From Pirellulaceae bacterium (lineage in GTDB: Bacteria > Planctomycetota > Planctomycetia > Pirellulales > Pirellulaceae), in the NCBI GenBank assembly GCA_029243025.1, contig JAQWSU010000056.1, forward strand, positions 124,001 to 188,000: a stretch of 64,000 nt of DNA, in the 5' to 3' direction. Positions 56,104-64,000 of the stretch are shown here, in pieces (position 1 is the stretch's first letter; every line of letters starts with the position of its first letter). The translations under genes and the position numbers were made by a program. Under the pieces are notes generated by a model. That model was given only the letters and a program-made list of their open reading frames with translations, did not search any database and was not told where the DNA came from.

Positions 56104-57246
56104 ATGTCGAACGCAGATCAGGTCGCCAAAACTCGTGTGCTGTTGATCGAAGACAGCGACACCGATGCGCTATTGATCCAAGCCCACCTCAGAAAGGCGG
56201 GACTTCCCGTGGCGATTCGACGGGAAGATCGGCTCAGTACGGGCCTGCGGCAAATCGACTTGGGCAACGTGGATGTGGTTCTGCTGGACTTGAACCTCCC
56301 GGACAGTTCGGGACTCGATACGTTTCGCGCGATTCACAACCGGGCGGTGCAAACTCCGATTATCGTGCTCAGCGGACAGGATGATATCGACGTTGCCGTA
56401 GCTGCAGTCAGTCAGGGAGCTCAGGACTACCTCACCAAAAGCGAGGCCAATCGAAGCACCTTGGCCCGATCGGTACGGTATGCGATCGAACGTTTTCGCC
56501 GTCAACAAATCGAACAAGAATTGACGGCCGCCGGTGAAATCCAACGTCGATTGTTTCCCCAGCAAGCGCCGATGGTTCCGGGCTTCGACATTTATGGGCG
56601 TTGCGAGCCAGCCGTGTCAGCCGGTGGTGACTACTTCGACTTTTTTCCAATGTGCGATGGCGGCTTGGGAATTGTCGTTGCCGATGTATCAGGGCATGGG
56701 CTGGGGCCATCGTTGATCATGTCCGAAACACGAGCAATCCTACGCACACTCGCCATCAGTTTTTCAAACGTTGGTGACATCTTGACCAGGGCGAATCAAG
56801 TGCTCTGCGATGACTTACATGACAATATCTTTGTCGCACTCATCCTGGTCCATTTGAATCCGAAGACCCGCGAAGTCCGCTTCGCGAGTGCTGGACACCC
56901 CGCCTTACTCCTTGACCAGTCAGGACGGATCCAACAGCGACTCCAATCAAAAGATCCCCCCTTGGGTGTCATTGCTGACCGACAATTCAGCACGGAGGTG
57001 GACGTTCACCTTGCGGCCGGAGATGCCTTACTGCTCTACACCGATGGTATCATCGAAACCATTGACGAAGAAGATCGTCAATTCGGTGAAAAAATGATGG
57101 TTGAAACGGTTGCATCGATGCAAAGTCGTTCCAGTCGAGCGGCCGTTGATGAATTGTTCAAACGGGTGCACGACTATGCCAGCGATACGGGCCACCGCGA
57201 CGATCAAACCGTCGTTGTCGTCACGGCAAATCGTGAATCACCGTAG
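56104..57246 (+). CDS. Response regulator fused to SpoIIE/RsbU-type PP2C phosphatase
   Basis: 380 residues from ATG 56104. Residues ~10-130 are a receiver domain: acidic pocket LLIEDSDT, phospho-acceptor Asp 62 in LLDLNLPDSSG, and the conserved LSGQ and LTKSE Lys. A short helical linker leads to a PP2C/SpoIIE phosphatase (~165-378) with the metal-binding motifs AGGDYFDFF, VADVSGHGLG and the closing YTDGIIET and HRDDQTVVVV. Such proteins dephosphorylate a STAS anti-anti-sigma factor when their receiver is phosphorylated. The STAS gene is 219 bases upstream on the same strand. It is cytosolic. A kinase for the receiver was not seen. Confidence 0.9.
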   Translation: MSNADQVAKTRVLLIEDSDTDALLIQAHLRKAGLPVAIRREDRLSTGLRQIDLGNVDVVLLDLNLPDSSGLDTFRAIHNRAVQTPIIVLSGQDDIDVAVAAVSQGAQDYLTKSEANRSTLARSVRYAIERFRRQQIEQELTAAGEIQRRLFPQQAPMVPGFDIYGRCEPAVSAGGDYFDFFPMCDGGLGIVVADVSGHGLGPSLIMSETRAILRTLAISFSNVGDILTRANQVLCDDLHDNIFVALILVHLNPKTREVRFASAGHPALLLDQSGRIQQRLQSKDPPLGVIADRQFSTEVDVHLAAGDALLLYTDGIIETIDEEDRQFGEKMMVETVASMQSRSSRAAVDELFKRVHDYASDTGHRDDQTVVVVTANRESP

Positions 57247-57272
57247 CTCGGAGGGGAGGAGTCCCATCGAAA

Positions 57273-57587
57273 TCAGGAAGCCAAAGGCTGATTCGCATGA
57301 ATCGGAGAGGCAACTGGCAGAATTTCGCCCGTCGGATCTGGCTGCGTCACGCGATACTCAACCCGAATGGTCGAATCCATTGGCATGCATTAATCCATGC
57401 GTCTCCGCATGAACATTTCATCCGGGTCAAAGAATCCCATGCCCTCGCCAATCAAAGGAACCAGCTGCTGAACAGGCAAGATCACTCAATGGGCTCCTCC
57501 GACACGAACAAGACGGGAGGCGATTTCAATCGCGGATCGACTGTCGTCGGAAAAGTCAGTCGTTAACAAGATCCCTGGCTTGCCCAT
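57273..57587 (-). pseudogene. Universal stress protein fragment with two internal stops
   Basis: Reading from ATG (start at 57587) gives MGKPGILLTTDFSDDSRSAI and then EIASRLVRVGGAH, clearly the N-terminus of a universal stress protein (UspA) fold. A TGA follows; the same frame then continues VILPVQQLVPLIGEGMGFFD, PDEMFMRRRMD, a TAA, and EYRVTQPDPTGEILPVA before the final stop. The pieces are in the right order for a Usp, but the C-terminal ATP-binding G-x2-G-x9-G part is absent. So the copy has two in-frame stops and lacks the end. It follows a frameshifted small membrane protein gene on the same strand. Confidence 0.75.
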
Positions 57588-57676
57588 CGCGCTAGCTCAA
57601 TCGACGGGGCCTCTTCACATCGCCAAACATCCGACCACAACAATTCATCGGAATGAAAACGCTTCGCGCAAGCCAC

Positions 57677-57906
57677 TCACGCGTAGGCGATGATAATCGA
57701 AACCGAGATAATCGCGAGCAAAGTGCCCGTCGTAATCAAGGTCCCTAAAATCACCGAGACTGCCGTCTGGCCTCCGAATCATCTCGCAACAACTGGTGCT
57801 GCTCTTCGACGTTAAATTCGTCACGAAAAACGCCAAATTCGTGGGCACGCCAAAGTTTCGGCGGTTCGCTTGCCGAATTTGCTTCGTGGGATGTTAGACT
57901 TTCCAT
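57677..57906 (-). pseudogene. Small membrane protein gene with a frameshift
   Basis: ATG at 57906 has GGAGAG 6 bases upstream and reads MESLTSHEANSASEPPKLWR, then AHEFGVFRDEFNVEEQHQ and LLRDDSEA. In that frame it stops at 57763 after 47 codons. Another frame from about 57780 continues as TAVSVILGTLITTGTLLAII and SVSIIIAYA, a perfect transmembrane helix that ends at the stop at 57677. The intact product would be ~75 residues: soluble N-part and C-terminal anchor. The two halves join by a 1-base insertion or 2-base loss near 57770. Function unknown; it probably belonged with the downstream Usp. Confidence 0.6.
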
Positions 57907-58120
57907 CGATCACTCTCCGAGGTCAAATGTAACCATCAGTGGCACACGAATCGAAGCAAAAAGTGTGCCCAGAGCAGCAACTATGATGAAAGCAGCTGAA
58001 TTCGCTACTAAAAAGAGTGATCAACCGTATTCCCAATCTGGCCACAGTGCCGCTTGAAACACATCCGTGCGATTCCGCACACAAAATCACGACCTAAAGC
58101 GACTTGATCAACACAACTTC

Positions 58121-59169
58121 ATGAGCCGCCATTCCCCTCAACGTGAAGCAACACGATCGATTCACCCAGTCCATAAGCTGGCAAGAATCGTTCTGCTGTT
58201 GGCAACGCTTACCGTCGCCTGCACAAGTTGGTTCTGCGTCGTCAACGACTGGCCGCTCGTGGATGCCATCTATATGACGGTCATTACACTCAGCACGGTT
58301 GGTTTCCGCGAAGTCCACCCGTTGACGACAGGTGACAAAGTCTTTGTGGTCTGTTTTTAATCATCGGTTTGGGTGTTTTCATGTACGGAGTTGTCGAGAT
58401 TGGCGAATTGAGACAATGGTGGAGAAAGCGAAATATGGGAAATGAGCTTAAGTCAATGCATAACCATTTCATTGTCTGTGGAGCAGGGCGCATGGGTCGG
58501 ATGGTCTGTCAACACCTTGCCGAGCATAACGTTCCGTTTGTCGCCATCGATCGAGACGAAGAAGCGATCGATTACTGCCAACAACAAAATTGGACACTGA
58601 TCGTTGGCGACGCCACCGAAGACAGCGCGCTCAAAGAGGCTGGTATTCAACATGCACATGAAATCGCCAGCGTCTTATCGACTGATGCCGACAACCTCTA
58701 TGTGGTCATCTCCTCGCGTTTACTGAAAGAAAACATACGAATCATTGCCCGCGCGAATGACGATAAGGCGGCAGAAAAAATGCAGCGAGCCTGAGCCAAT
58801 CCGGTTGTCAGTCTGTACACAAGCGGTGCAACCAAAATGGCACAGCTGCTCACTAATCCAAACCTGGGTGATTTCTTCGAATTCGCAGGAGCGGGTGGGC
58901 TCAGATTTGATCTGGCGGACATTCGTGTTGTCGAGAATTTACCCTTAGTCGGCAAACGGCTCGACCAAACAGATCTCCGATCACGAGGGGGCATCATTGT
59001 GGGTATCCGAAAAGCAGATGGCTCGGTACTGATCCCACCTCCGAGCACAACGGAAATTCAAACCGGAGACAACTTGTTTGCAATTGGCAACACGACGGCG
59101 ATCGCCGAATTCACGCGTCACAGCCCGCTTACCGACCAAGAAGTTACTCAAGCAACGAAGAAAACCTGA
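58121..59169 (+). pseudogene. Two-helix K+ channel with TrkA-N/TrkA-C domains, broken by a frameshift and a nonsense codon
   Basis: Three pieces of one gene lie in order. Piece 1 (58121-58360): first transmembrane helix (ARIVLLLATLTVACTSWFCV), pore helix and selectivity filter TLSTVGFREVHP. It stops at VFVVCF. Piece 2 continues the second transmembrane helix FLIIGLGVFMYGVVEIG in another frame; a T5 tract at 58354-58358 would need six T to keep the frame. It then has the TrkA-N NAD-binding motif FIVCGAGRMGRMV and runs to AAEKMQRA, where TGA (58792-58794) replaces an expected Gly codon. Piece 3, in the same frame, is ANPVVSLYTSGATKMAQLL followed by the TrkA-C domain to 59169. Two independent lesions make it a pseudogene unless both are sequencing errors. 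Confidence 0.82.
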
Positions 59170-59567
59170 TACGCTCGGACGCCTGCCCGATAAAACGACT
59201 TCCTTTCACATTCCTGCGCAAATCTGACCGCGACGGAGGGTTCAACCAACGGCGCCCGAGCGGAGCATTCCTCGCCGTCTTAAGGAGCCACGAGAGGCCC
59301 ACGACACCGTCCGAATTACCCTCAGGAATTCGGCAACTGGGCAAATGCCGGACCGGTGGGCGTCGATCGGAGCCTAGCTCAAGGAGCGAACTGAAGCCCC
59401 AACCCGATTCCCCACACGAGACCATTCACAATTTGCCTCGACGCAGTGGTCGAGACGAACGAAATCAGCAGCTTTTGCCGCAGTCAGCTAAACAATACTC
59501 GACAGAGCAGATCGGTATGAGTAACATCACACGCTACCCCCTATCTATCCCGCCCGAGGAGCCAACC
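59170..59567. other. Intergenic region upstream of the DUF3500 gene
   Basis: No gene is supported in this 398-base stretch. Open frames here have no family motif. It separates the broken channel gene from the secreted DUF3500 protein gene. Confidence 0.4.
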
Positions 59568-60608
59568 ATGATTTGTCGATCGCGTTTCCCCCTTGCCCTA
59601 TGCTGGATGACATTTTTTGTTGTTTGCAACACGAACCAAGTCGGCTTCGCTCATACGACTGCCGAAGAGATGACGTCGGCCGCTAATCGCTTCCTCGTAT
59701 CGCTAACTCCCGAGCAACGCGAAAAGGTCGAATACAAATTCGAAGGAAAAGAGCGTACCAATTGGCAATTTATTCCGATGGAACGAACTGGCTTGGCTTT
59801 CAAAGAGATGAAACCACACCAACAACATCTGGCCATGGTCTTGATGCAAAGCGTTTTCAGTCACCGCGGGGCTTCCAAGGCACTGAACATCATGATGCTG
59901 GAACAGATTCTTCACGAAATGGAGAACCAAAGTCCAAAGCGAGATCCATCACTTTATCACTTCTACATTTTTGGAAAACCGTCAACCACCAAGACTTGGG
60001 GATGGCGTTTTGAGGGACATCACCTTTCCGTCAGCGTCACGATTGTCGACGGTCATCATGTCGTTGGCACCCCATCCTTTTACGGAGCAAATCCGGCAGT
60101 GGTCCGGCAGGGGCCGCATAAAGGCTTGCGAGTGTTGCACCAGGAAGAAGACCTTGGCCGCGAACTTGTCAAATCATTGGACGCCGAACAGAAGCAAATC
60201 GCCGTTTTTTCTGAAACGGCTCCTCCGGACGTAATCAACGGACCGGGTCGTAAAGCCGCCGCGTTGGAGCCACAAGGACTTTCAGCAAAAAAAATGAACA
60301 AGGCACAACGACAAGTACTGATGAAAATCGTACGAGAGTATGTGCAGAATTTACGCCCCGAATTGGCGAGAGAAGACATGAAGAAAATCCGCGAAGCGGG
60401 TACCGGAAAAATTCATTTCGCTTGGGCTGGCAATCTTGAGCCCGGCAAAGGTCATTATTATCGAGTGCAAGGTCCAACCTTCGTAATGGAATACGATAAC
60501 ACGCAAAACGATGCCAATCACGTTCACTGTGTCTGGCGTGACCTGCAAAATGACTTTGGCGAAGATCTCCTGAAGAAACACTACGACGCAGTCAAACATA
60601 CCAATTAG
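59568..60608 (+). CDS. Secreted DUF3500-family protein
   Basis: 346 residues from ATG 59568, chosen because GAGGAG lies 6 bases upstream and a signal peptide follows (FPLALCWMTFFVVCNTNQVGFA). The mature protein matches the DUF3500 family: FLVSLTPEQREKVEYKF, NWQFIPMERTGL, YHFYIFGKP, WGWRFEGHHLSVSVTIVD and the later IHFAWAGNLEPGKGHYYRVQG and FVMEYDNTQNDANHVHCVWR. The function of the family is unknown; it is common in planctomycetes and acidobacteria and appears secreted. The final conserved motif is complete. It converges with the sulfatase gene, with a hairpin between. Confidence 0.85.
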   Translation: MICRSRFPLALCWMTFFVVCNTNQVGFAHTTAEEMTSAANRFLVSLTPEQREKVEYKFEGKERTNWQFIPMERTGLAFKEMKPHQQHLAMVLMQSVFSHRGASKALNIMMLEQILHEMENQSPKRDPSLYHFYIFGKPSTTKTWGWRFEGHHLSVSVTIVDGHHVVGTPSFYGANPAVVRQGPHKGLRVLHQEEDLGRELVKSLDAEQKQIAVFSETAPPDVINGPGRKAAALEPQGLSAKKMNKAQRQVLMKIVREYVQNLRPELAREDMKKIREAGTGKIHFAWAGNLEPGKGHYYRVQGPTFVMEYDNTQNDANHVHCVWRDLQNDFGEDLLKKHYDAVKHTN

Positions 60609-60626
60609 AGCAAAGCTGCGGCAATC

Positions 60627-60658
60627 ACCGCCGAGTCTTCTAAGAACGGCTCGGTGGT
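60627..60658. terminator. Hairpin between convergent genes
   Basis: ACCGCCGAG at 60627-60635 pairs with CTCGGTGGT at 60650-60658 (one G-U pair). It lies between the converging DUF3500 and sulfatase genes; no T run follows, so the role as bidirectional terminator is only possible. Confidence 0.35.
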
Positions 60659-60685
60659 ATGGCCTCATTTCGACTGCACCAACAC

Positions 60686-62158
60686 CTAGCGGCGCAATTT
60701 GCGGTCATCCAACCGATCGCCCGCTGGCCGTCGCACTGGAAGATCCAGCGCATCGCGAGCCTCCAATTCATTGAACATCTTCCGCCGCATCTCGGCGATT
60801 TGTTGTTGATAGGCCGGAACTCGAATCAAATTATGGCGTTCGTGGGGGTCGGTTTGCAGATCATAAAAACCGTTCTGATCCCAAACACCATGGTAGAAAA
60901 TGTACTTATACCGATCGCTCCGCATGGCAAACAAAGTCGGCGTCGCAGGAAAGTTCCATTCCCAATGGTATTCGTAAAGCAGGTGATCGCGCCATTCAAG
61001 GGGCTGCCTCTTCAACAGCGGTGCAAACGATTTCCCATCGACATCTAAATTGGAATCAACGCCGGCAAAATCAAGAATAGTCGGCGCCAAATCGATATTC
61101 GCAACCATCTGATCAATTTGGGTTTGAGGCGGAATCAAGCCTGGAGCCAAAGCCAACATAGGAATGCGAATTGAGGCCTCGAATGCATCACGTTTGTCGT
61201 AGAACCCGTGCTCTCCGAGAGCAAAGCCATTGTCACCCAGATAGATAACAAGCGTCTCTTTCGTCAAATCACGATCGTCGAGAAAGTTCAAAACTCGCCC
61301 AATATTCTGGTCGAGTCCGTGTACGGCAGCCGCATAGTCCCGATAGAGTTGCGGCAAAGACGGAACAGGATCCTTGTCAAACGGTCCCGTCTGCATGTGG
61401 TCAATTCCATGAATGCTGTACCTTCGATCTCGCACCCAGCGTGGCTGCGTCTGGTAGTTTTCCTCCGAATTGGCCATCGTTTCCGGCAAATCAATCTTTG
61501 CCTTCGCGTACCTTTCCTGATGACGAGGTGCGGGTTGGAACGGAAAGTGGACAGCCTTAAACGACAACATCAGGAAAAAGGGGGCCGATTGTTGCTGCAT
61601 TTGCTTCAACCATTCAATCGCCTGATCGGTCAGCACGTCACTGTTGTATCCCTCAAATTGATTCCGCCTGCCGTTAATATTGAGCGTTGGGTTCATATAG
61701 ACCCCCTGCCCTGGAAAACTGCACCAATGCTCAAATCCGGGCCGTGGCTTATCATGCTCGTGCCCCATATGCCATTTCCCCACAAAGCCAGTTCGGTAAC
61801 CTGCAGCTTGTAGAAGTTCTGGAAAAAAACGTGTTCCTTCCGCTACGGGTCTTTGATTGTCGACCACTCGATGCTTGTGCATGAATTGCCCCGTCAAGAT
61901 GGAAGCACGGCTCGGAGAACACAAGGAGGTCGTGACAAACGCGTTGCGTAAATGGGCTCCTTGAGCTGCCATCCGATCCAAATGGGGTGTTTCCAAGAAT
62001 TCAGGAGCTTGCTCCATAAATCCAAGAAAATCGTATCGGTGATCATCGCTGAGTATCAGAATCACATTAGGATGCGTGGCCGCCGCCGCTGGCGATAACA
62101 AGACGTATCCAAGCACGAAGGTCATCCCCCACGCCCACAGCCGAAAGATCGAGCTCAT
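60686..62158 (-). CDS. Secreted type I sulfatase, GlcNAc-6-sulfatase-like
   Basis: 490 residues from ATG (start at 62158), supported by AAAGGA 8 bases upstream and a signal peptide ending at AAAA. Sulfatase signature: metal-binding LILSDDHRYDFLG (~34-46), and the formylglycine motif CSPSRASILTG with the modified Cys 80. GKWHMGHEHDKPRPGFEHW and the segment GQGVYMNPTLNINGRRNQFEG are the pattern of N-acetylglucosamine-6-sulfatase-like enzymes; this sub-assignment is by eye. The C-terminal subdomain is complete. It lies 147 bases from the divergently transcribed NagA-like gene, and with it suggests use of sulfated GlcNAc. Confidence 0.9.
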   Translation of the reverse strand: MSSIFRLWAWGMTFVLGYVLLSPAAAATHPNVILILSDDHRYDFLGFMEQAPEFLETPHLDRMAAQGAHLRNAFVTTSLCSPSRASILTGQFMHKHRVVDNQRPVAEGTRFFPELLQAAGYRTGFVGKWHMGHEHDKPRPGFEHWCSFPGQGVYMNPTLNINGRRNQFEGYNSDVLTDQAIEWLKQMQQQSAPFFLMLSFKAVHFPFQPAPRHQERYAKAKIDLPETMANSEENYQTQPRWVRDRRYSIHGIDHMQTGPFDKDPVPSLPQLYRDYAAAVHGLDQNIGRVLNFLDDRDLTKETLVIYLGDNGFALGEHGFYDKRDAFEASIRIPMLALAPGLIPPQTQIDQMVANIDLAPTILDFAGVDSNLDVDGKSFAPLLKRQPLEWRDHLLYEYHWEWNFPATPTLFAMRSDRYKYIFYHGVWDQNGFYDLQTDPHERHNLIRVPAYQQQIAEMRRKMFNELEARDALDLPVRRPAGDRLDDRKLRR

Positions 62159-62305
62159 TTTTTTATCCTTTGTTGTCCAGAAGTCTCTACAGATTGTAAT
62201 TGCTGCAAAGCAACTTTGCTGCGAGGCTGACAAATGGCTGGAAGATTGGCACAATAGAGCATCTCCAACATATGCCCTGAGCATCGGCAGAAGGATTCCT
62301 TACGA

Positions 62306-63217
62306 ATGCAATATTTTGATCTTCAGGTAAATGGTTGCTACGGTGCCGATTTCAATGGTGACACCATAACGCTGGATGAGGTGGTCCTCGCTTGCAGTCG
62401 TCTGCGTGAGGATGGTGTGGAAGGCATCCTCGCAACCGTGATCACTGACGAAATTGAGGTGATGGTAAATCGCCTCAGCCAACTGGCTAACTTTCGCCGA
62501 AGTGAGTCAATCGTAGCCGAAATGATTCATGGCTTTCACATCGAGGGCCCTTTCTTAAACGAACAGCCAGGTTATATCGGGGCGCACCCAGCCACAGCTG
62601 CAAAAAGTGCCAATCTGGACGATGCGAAAAGATTGCTTGAAGCGACGGATCACGAGACTTGCATTTTCACTTTGGCGCCCGAACGGGATCCAGAAATGAA
62701 AGTCACCCATTACCTCGCCGACCAAGGCATCACGGTTGCTGCCGGGCATTGCAATCCAACATCCGATGAGCTTCGGGCGGGCATCGATGCGGGACTACGC
62801 ATGTTCACGCATCTCGGCAACGGTTGTCCTTTACACCTACATCGTCACGATAACATCATTCAACGCGCGCTGAGCTTTCACGATCAGCTCTGGATCGGAT
62901 TCATTGCCGATGGCGTCCATGTCCCATTCACGGCCTTATCAAACTATCTGCGTACCGCGGGACTGGACCGCTGCTTCGTGGTAACCGACGCGATCTCGGC
63001 AGCCGGACTGGGGCCGGGCGAATTTCAACTCGGCGGACAAACGGTGATCGTTGACGAACAACTGGCGACCTGGGCACCCGATCATTCTCATTTGATGGGA
63101 TCTGCCGGAACCATGCCAAACAGTGAAATCAATCTGCGACGAGATCTCGAGCTGAACGAGACGGCGATTTCTCAGCTGCTGTGGGAGAACCCTCGCCGTG
63201 CCATTGGCCTTACTTAG
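62306..63217 (+). CDS. N-acetylglucosamine-6-phosphate deacetylase-like amidohydrolase, short form
   Basis: 303 residues, shorter than the usual ~380: the frame starts right at the first strand of the TIM barrel (MQYFDLQVNGCYGADF) and lacks most of the beta-sandwich domain that normally precedes it. Family motifs remain: IHGFHIEGPFLN (metal-binding Glu), AAGHCNPTSDEL (His), MFTHLGNGCP (His), IADGVHVP, and the catalytic Asp in FVVTDAISAAGLG. NagA removes acetate from GlcNAc-6-phosphate in amino-sugar catabolism. The short form may be a separate branch with another deacetylation role. It sits between two sulfatase genes. Confidence 0.83.
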   Translation: MQYFDLQVNGCYGADFNGDTITLDEVVLACSRLREDGVEGILATVITDEIEVMVNRLSQLANFRRSESIVAEMIHGFHIEGPFLNEQPGYIGAHPATAAKSANLDDAKRLLEATDHETCIFTLAPERDPEMKVTHYLADQGITVAAGHCNPTSDELRAGIDAGLRMFTHLGNGCPLHLHRHDNIIQRALSFHDQLWIGFIADGVHVPFTALSNYLRTAGLDRCFVVTDAISAAGLGPGEFQLGGQTVIVDEQLATWAPDHSHLMGSAGTMPNSEINLRRDLELNETAISQLLWENPRRAIGLT

Positions 63218-64000
63218 GAGTTGAAACGACAGGCTTCTCCTCGCCAATCGGTCGCCTCTCATTTTTCAGTCGCGAGTTATGAGCCTGAAGGGCGGCCTCC
63301 ATCTTTGCAACCTGCTTCGGATGCTCAGCGGCCAGATTGTGCAATTCACTGACATCCTGCCGCAAATCAAACAACTGAGGAAATCGGATGCCACCTTTCG
63401 ATTTCACTCGGCCTTTGCCCCGCGTGCGTAGTTTCCATTTGCCCATTCTCACCGCGTCTTGGCGATAAAAATAGGCTTCGTGTGGACTCTCGGCACCTTC
63501 GCGGGCTTCGATGAGGTCAACGATACTGTGCCCGTCAATGATCTGTTGATGCCCATCCGTCACCAGAGACTGTTGCAGATCGACCCCCGCTAATTCCGCA
63601 AATGTTGGCAACAAATCAATCGTCCCAGCAACTTCATTGCACAACGTTCCTGCGGGTACGTGGCCCGGCCATCGAACAATACAGGGCACACGCATCCCGC
63701 CCTCATAAGTTGTGAACTTCCCGTCACGTAATGGCAACGCAGATCCACTGTTAATCCCGGTTGAAAGCCAGGGACCATTATCTGACGTAAACCAAATGAG
63801 GGTGTCTTTGTCCAGTTTTAAACGCTTTAACAAATCCATGATCTGACCAACCGAATCGTCAATCTCCTCGATCACATCGCCGTAGATACCGCGTTCCGTA
63901 TTCTTGCCGAGAAATTTATCCGACGCGAACAGAGGAATGTGAGGCATCGTATGCGGGAGATACAAGAAGAAGGGTCTGTCTTGATTCGCTCGTACAAACT
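63210..64000 (-). CDS. Sulfatase, C-terminal part (5' end outside window)
   Basis: The frame runs to the window edge (residues FVRANQDRPFFLYLPHTMPH at its start), so only the C-terminal ~263 residues are present and the formylglycine Cys is not visible. Type I sulfatase features: YLPHTMPHIPLF, IWFTSDNGPWLS (metal-binding Asp-Asn), RDGKFTTYEGGMRVPCIVRWPG, TIDLLPTFAELAG and GKWKLRTRG; ends with a short charged tail. Arylsulfatase A-like. Its stop overlaps the stop of the NagA-like gene by 8 bases, the two genes converging. Confidence 0.9.
   Translation of the reverse strand, partial: FVRANQDRPFFLYLPHTMPHIPLFASDKFLGKNTERGIYGDVIEEIDDSVGQIMDLLKRLKLDKDTLIWFTSDNGPWLSTGINSGSALPLRDGKFTTYEGGMRVPCIVRWPGHVPAGTLCNEVAGTIDLLPTFAELAGVDLQQSLVTDGHQQIIDGHSIVDLIEAREGAESPHEAYFYRQDAVRMGKWKLRTRGKGRVKSKGGIRFPQLFDLRQDVSELHNLAAEHPKQVAKMEAALQAHNSRLKNERRPIGEEKPVVSTPK

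Noticed and set aside
14298-58794. Stop codons inside conserved genes as a sign of a reassigned genetic code
   Set aside because: The internal stops are of all three kinds (TAG, TGA, TAA), and intact genes here end with all three, so gene decay or error is the simpler reading.

Overview
The window looks like a chromosomal segment of a planctomycete, most probably of the Pirellulaceae type, with moderate GC content. The evidence is: giant secreted proteins that begin with the planctomycete LExR-x-LL export motif, planctomycete-style dockerin repeats, a PEP-CTERM tail, several sulfatases, large secreted hydrolases and a secreted FAD oxidoreductase, all mixed with single-copy housekeeping genes. 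No rRNA, tRNA, CRISPR array, transposase or phage gene was seen.

Layout. 1-4.5 kb is a housekeeping block on the + strand: the 3' half of dnaG, rpoD, a coiled-coil zinc-ribbon protein and greA, with strong intrinsic terminators after rpoD and just before greA. 4.8-12.3 kb is one giant CotH/LTD/cadherin-like/dockerin surface protein. 12.3-19.5 kb holds enzymes of small-molecule catabolism: a HpcH/HpaI aldolase (- strand), a YjjX-type NTP phosphatase, a DapA-family lyase interrupted by an in-frame TAG, a double alpha/beta-hydrolase, a fumarylacetoacetate-hydrolase-family enzyme and a nitrilase-family amidohydrolase. 19.7-26 kb (- strand) encodes a secreted protein made of three copies of one domain and a 1661-residue protein with eight tandem repeats, a beta-propeller and dockerins. 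26.2-31 kb holds a secreted FAD oxidoreductase, a TrhO/RluA fusion for RNA modification and an NHL propeller. 31.3-41.9 kb holds a ~2115-residue secreted macroglobulin-like protein, a second double-domain hydrolase and a PEP-CTERM lectin/malectin-like protein.

42.2-53 kb (- strand) holds mutS, a short FliG-like protein, a PTPS/QueD homologue, a CitG-family protein, an OleB-like hydrolase, CbiX, an SDR epimerase, an isochorismatase-family hydrolase and a Zn/Cd P-type ATPase, plus a 60-residue tail-anchored protein on the + strand. 53.4-57.2 kb (+) holds hslV-hslU followed by a STAS protein and a response-regulator/PP2C phosphatase, a likely partner-switching pair. 57.2-59.2 kb is a patch of gene decay: a universal stress protein with two internal stops, a frameshifted small membrane protein and a K+ channel/TrkA gene with one frameshift and one nonsense codon. 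59.5-64 kb holds a DUF3500 protein and a sulfatase / NagA-like / sulfatase group suited to sulfated amino-sugar glycans.

Three surface proteins share one C-terminal dockerin-like module but use different sorting signals (N-terminal LExR-x-LL in two, C-terminal PEP-CTERM in one). Two secreted hydrolases each pair one intact and one apparently dead hydrolase domain. The most unusual single gene is the TrhO-RluA fusion; the most informative region is the cluster of broken genes at 57.2-59.2 kb.
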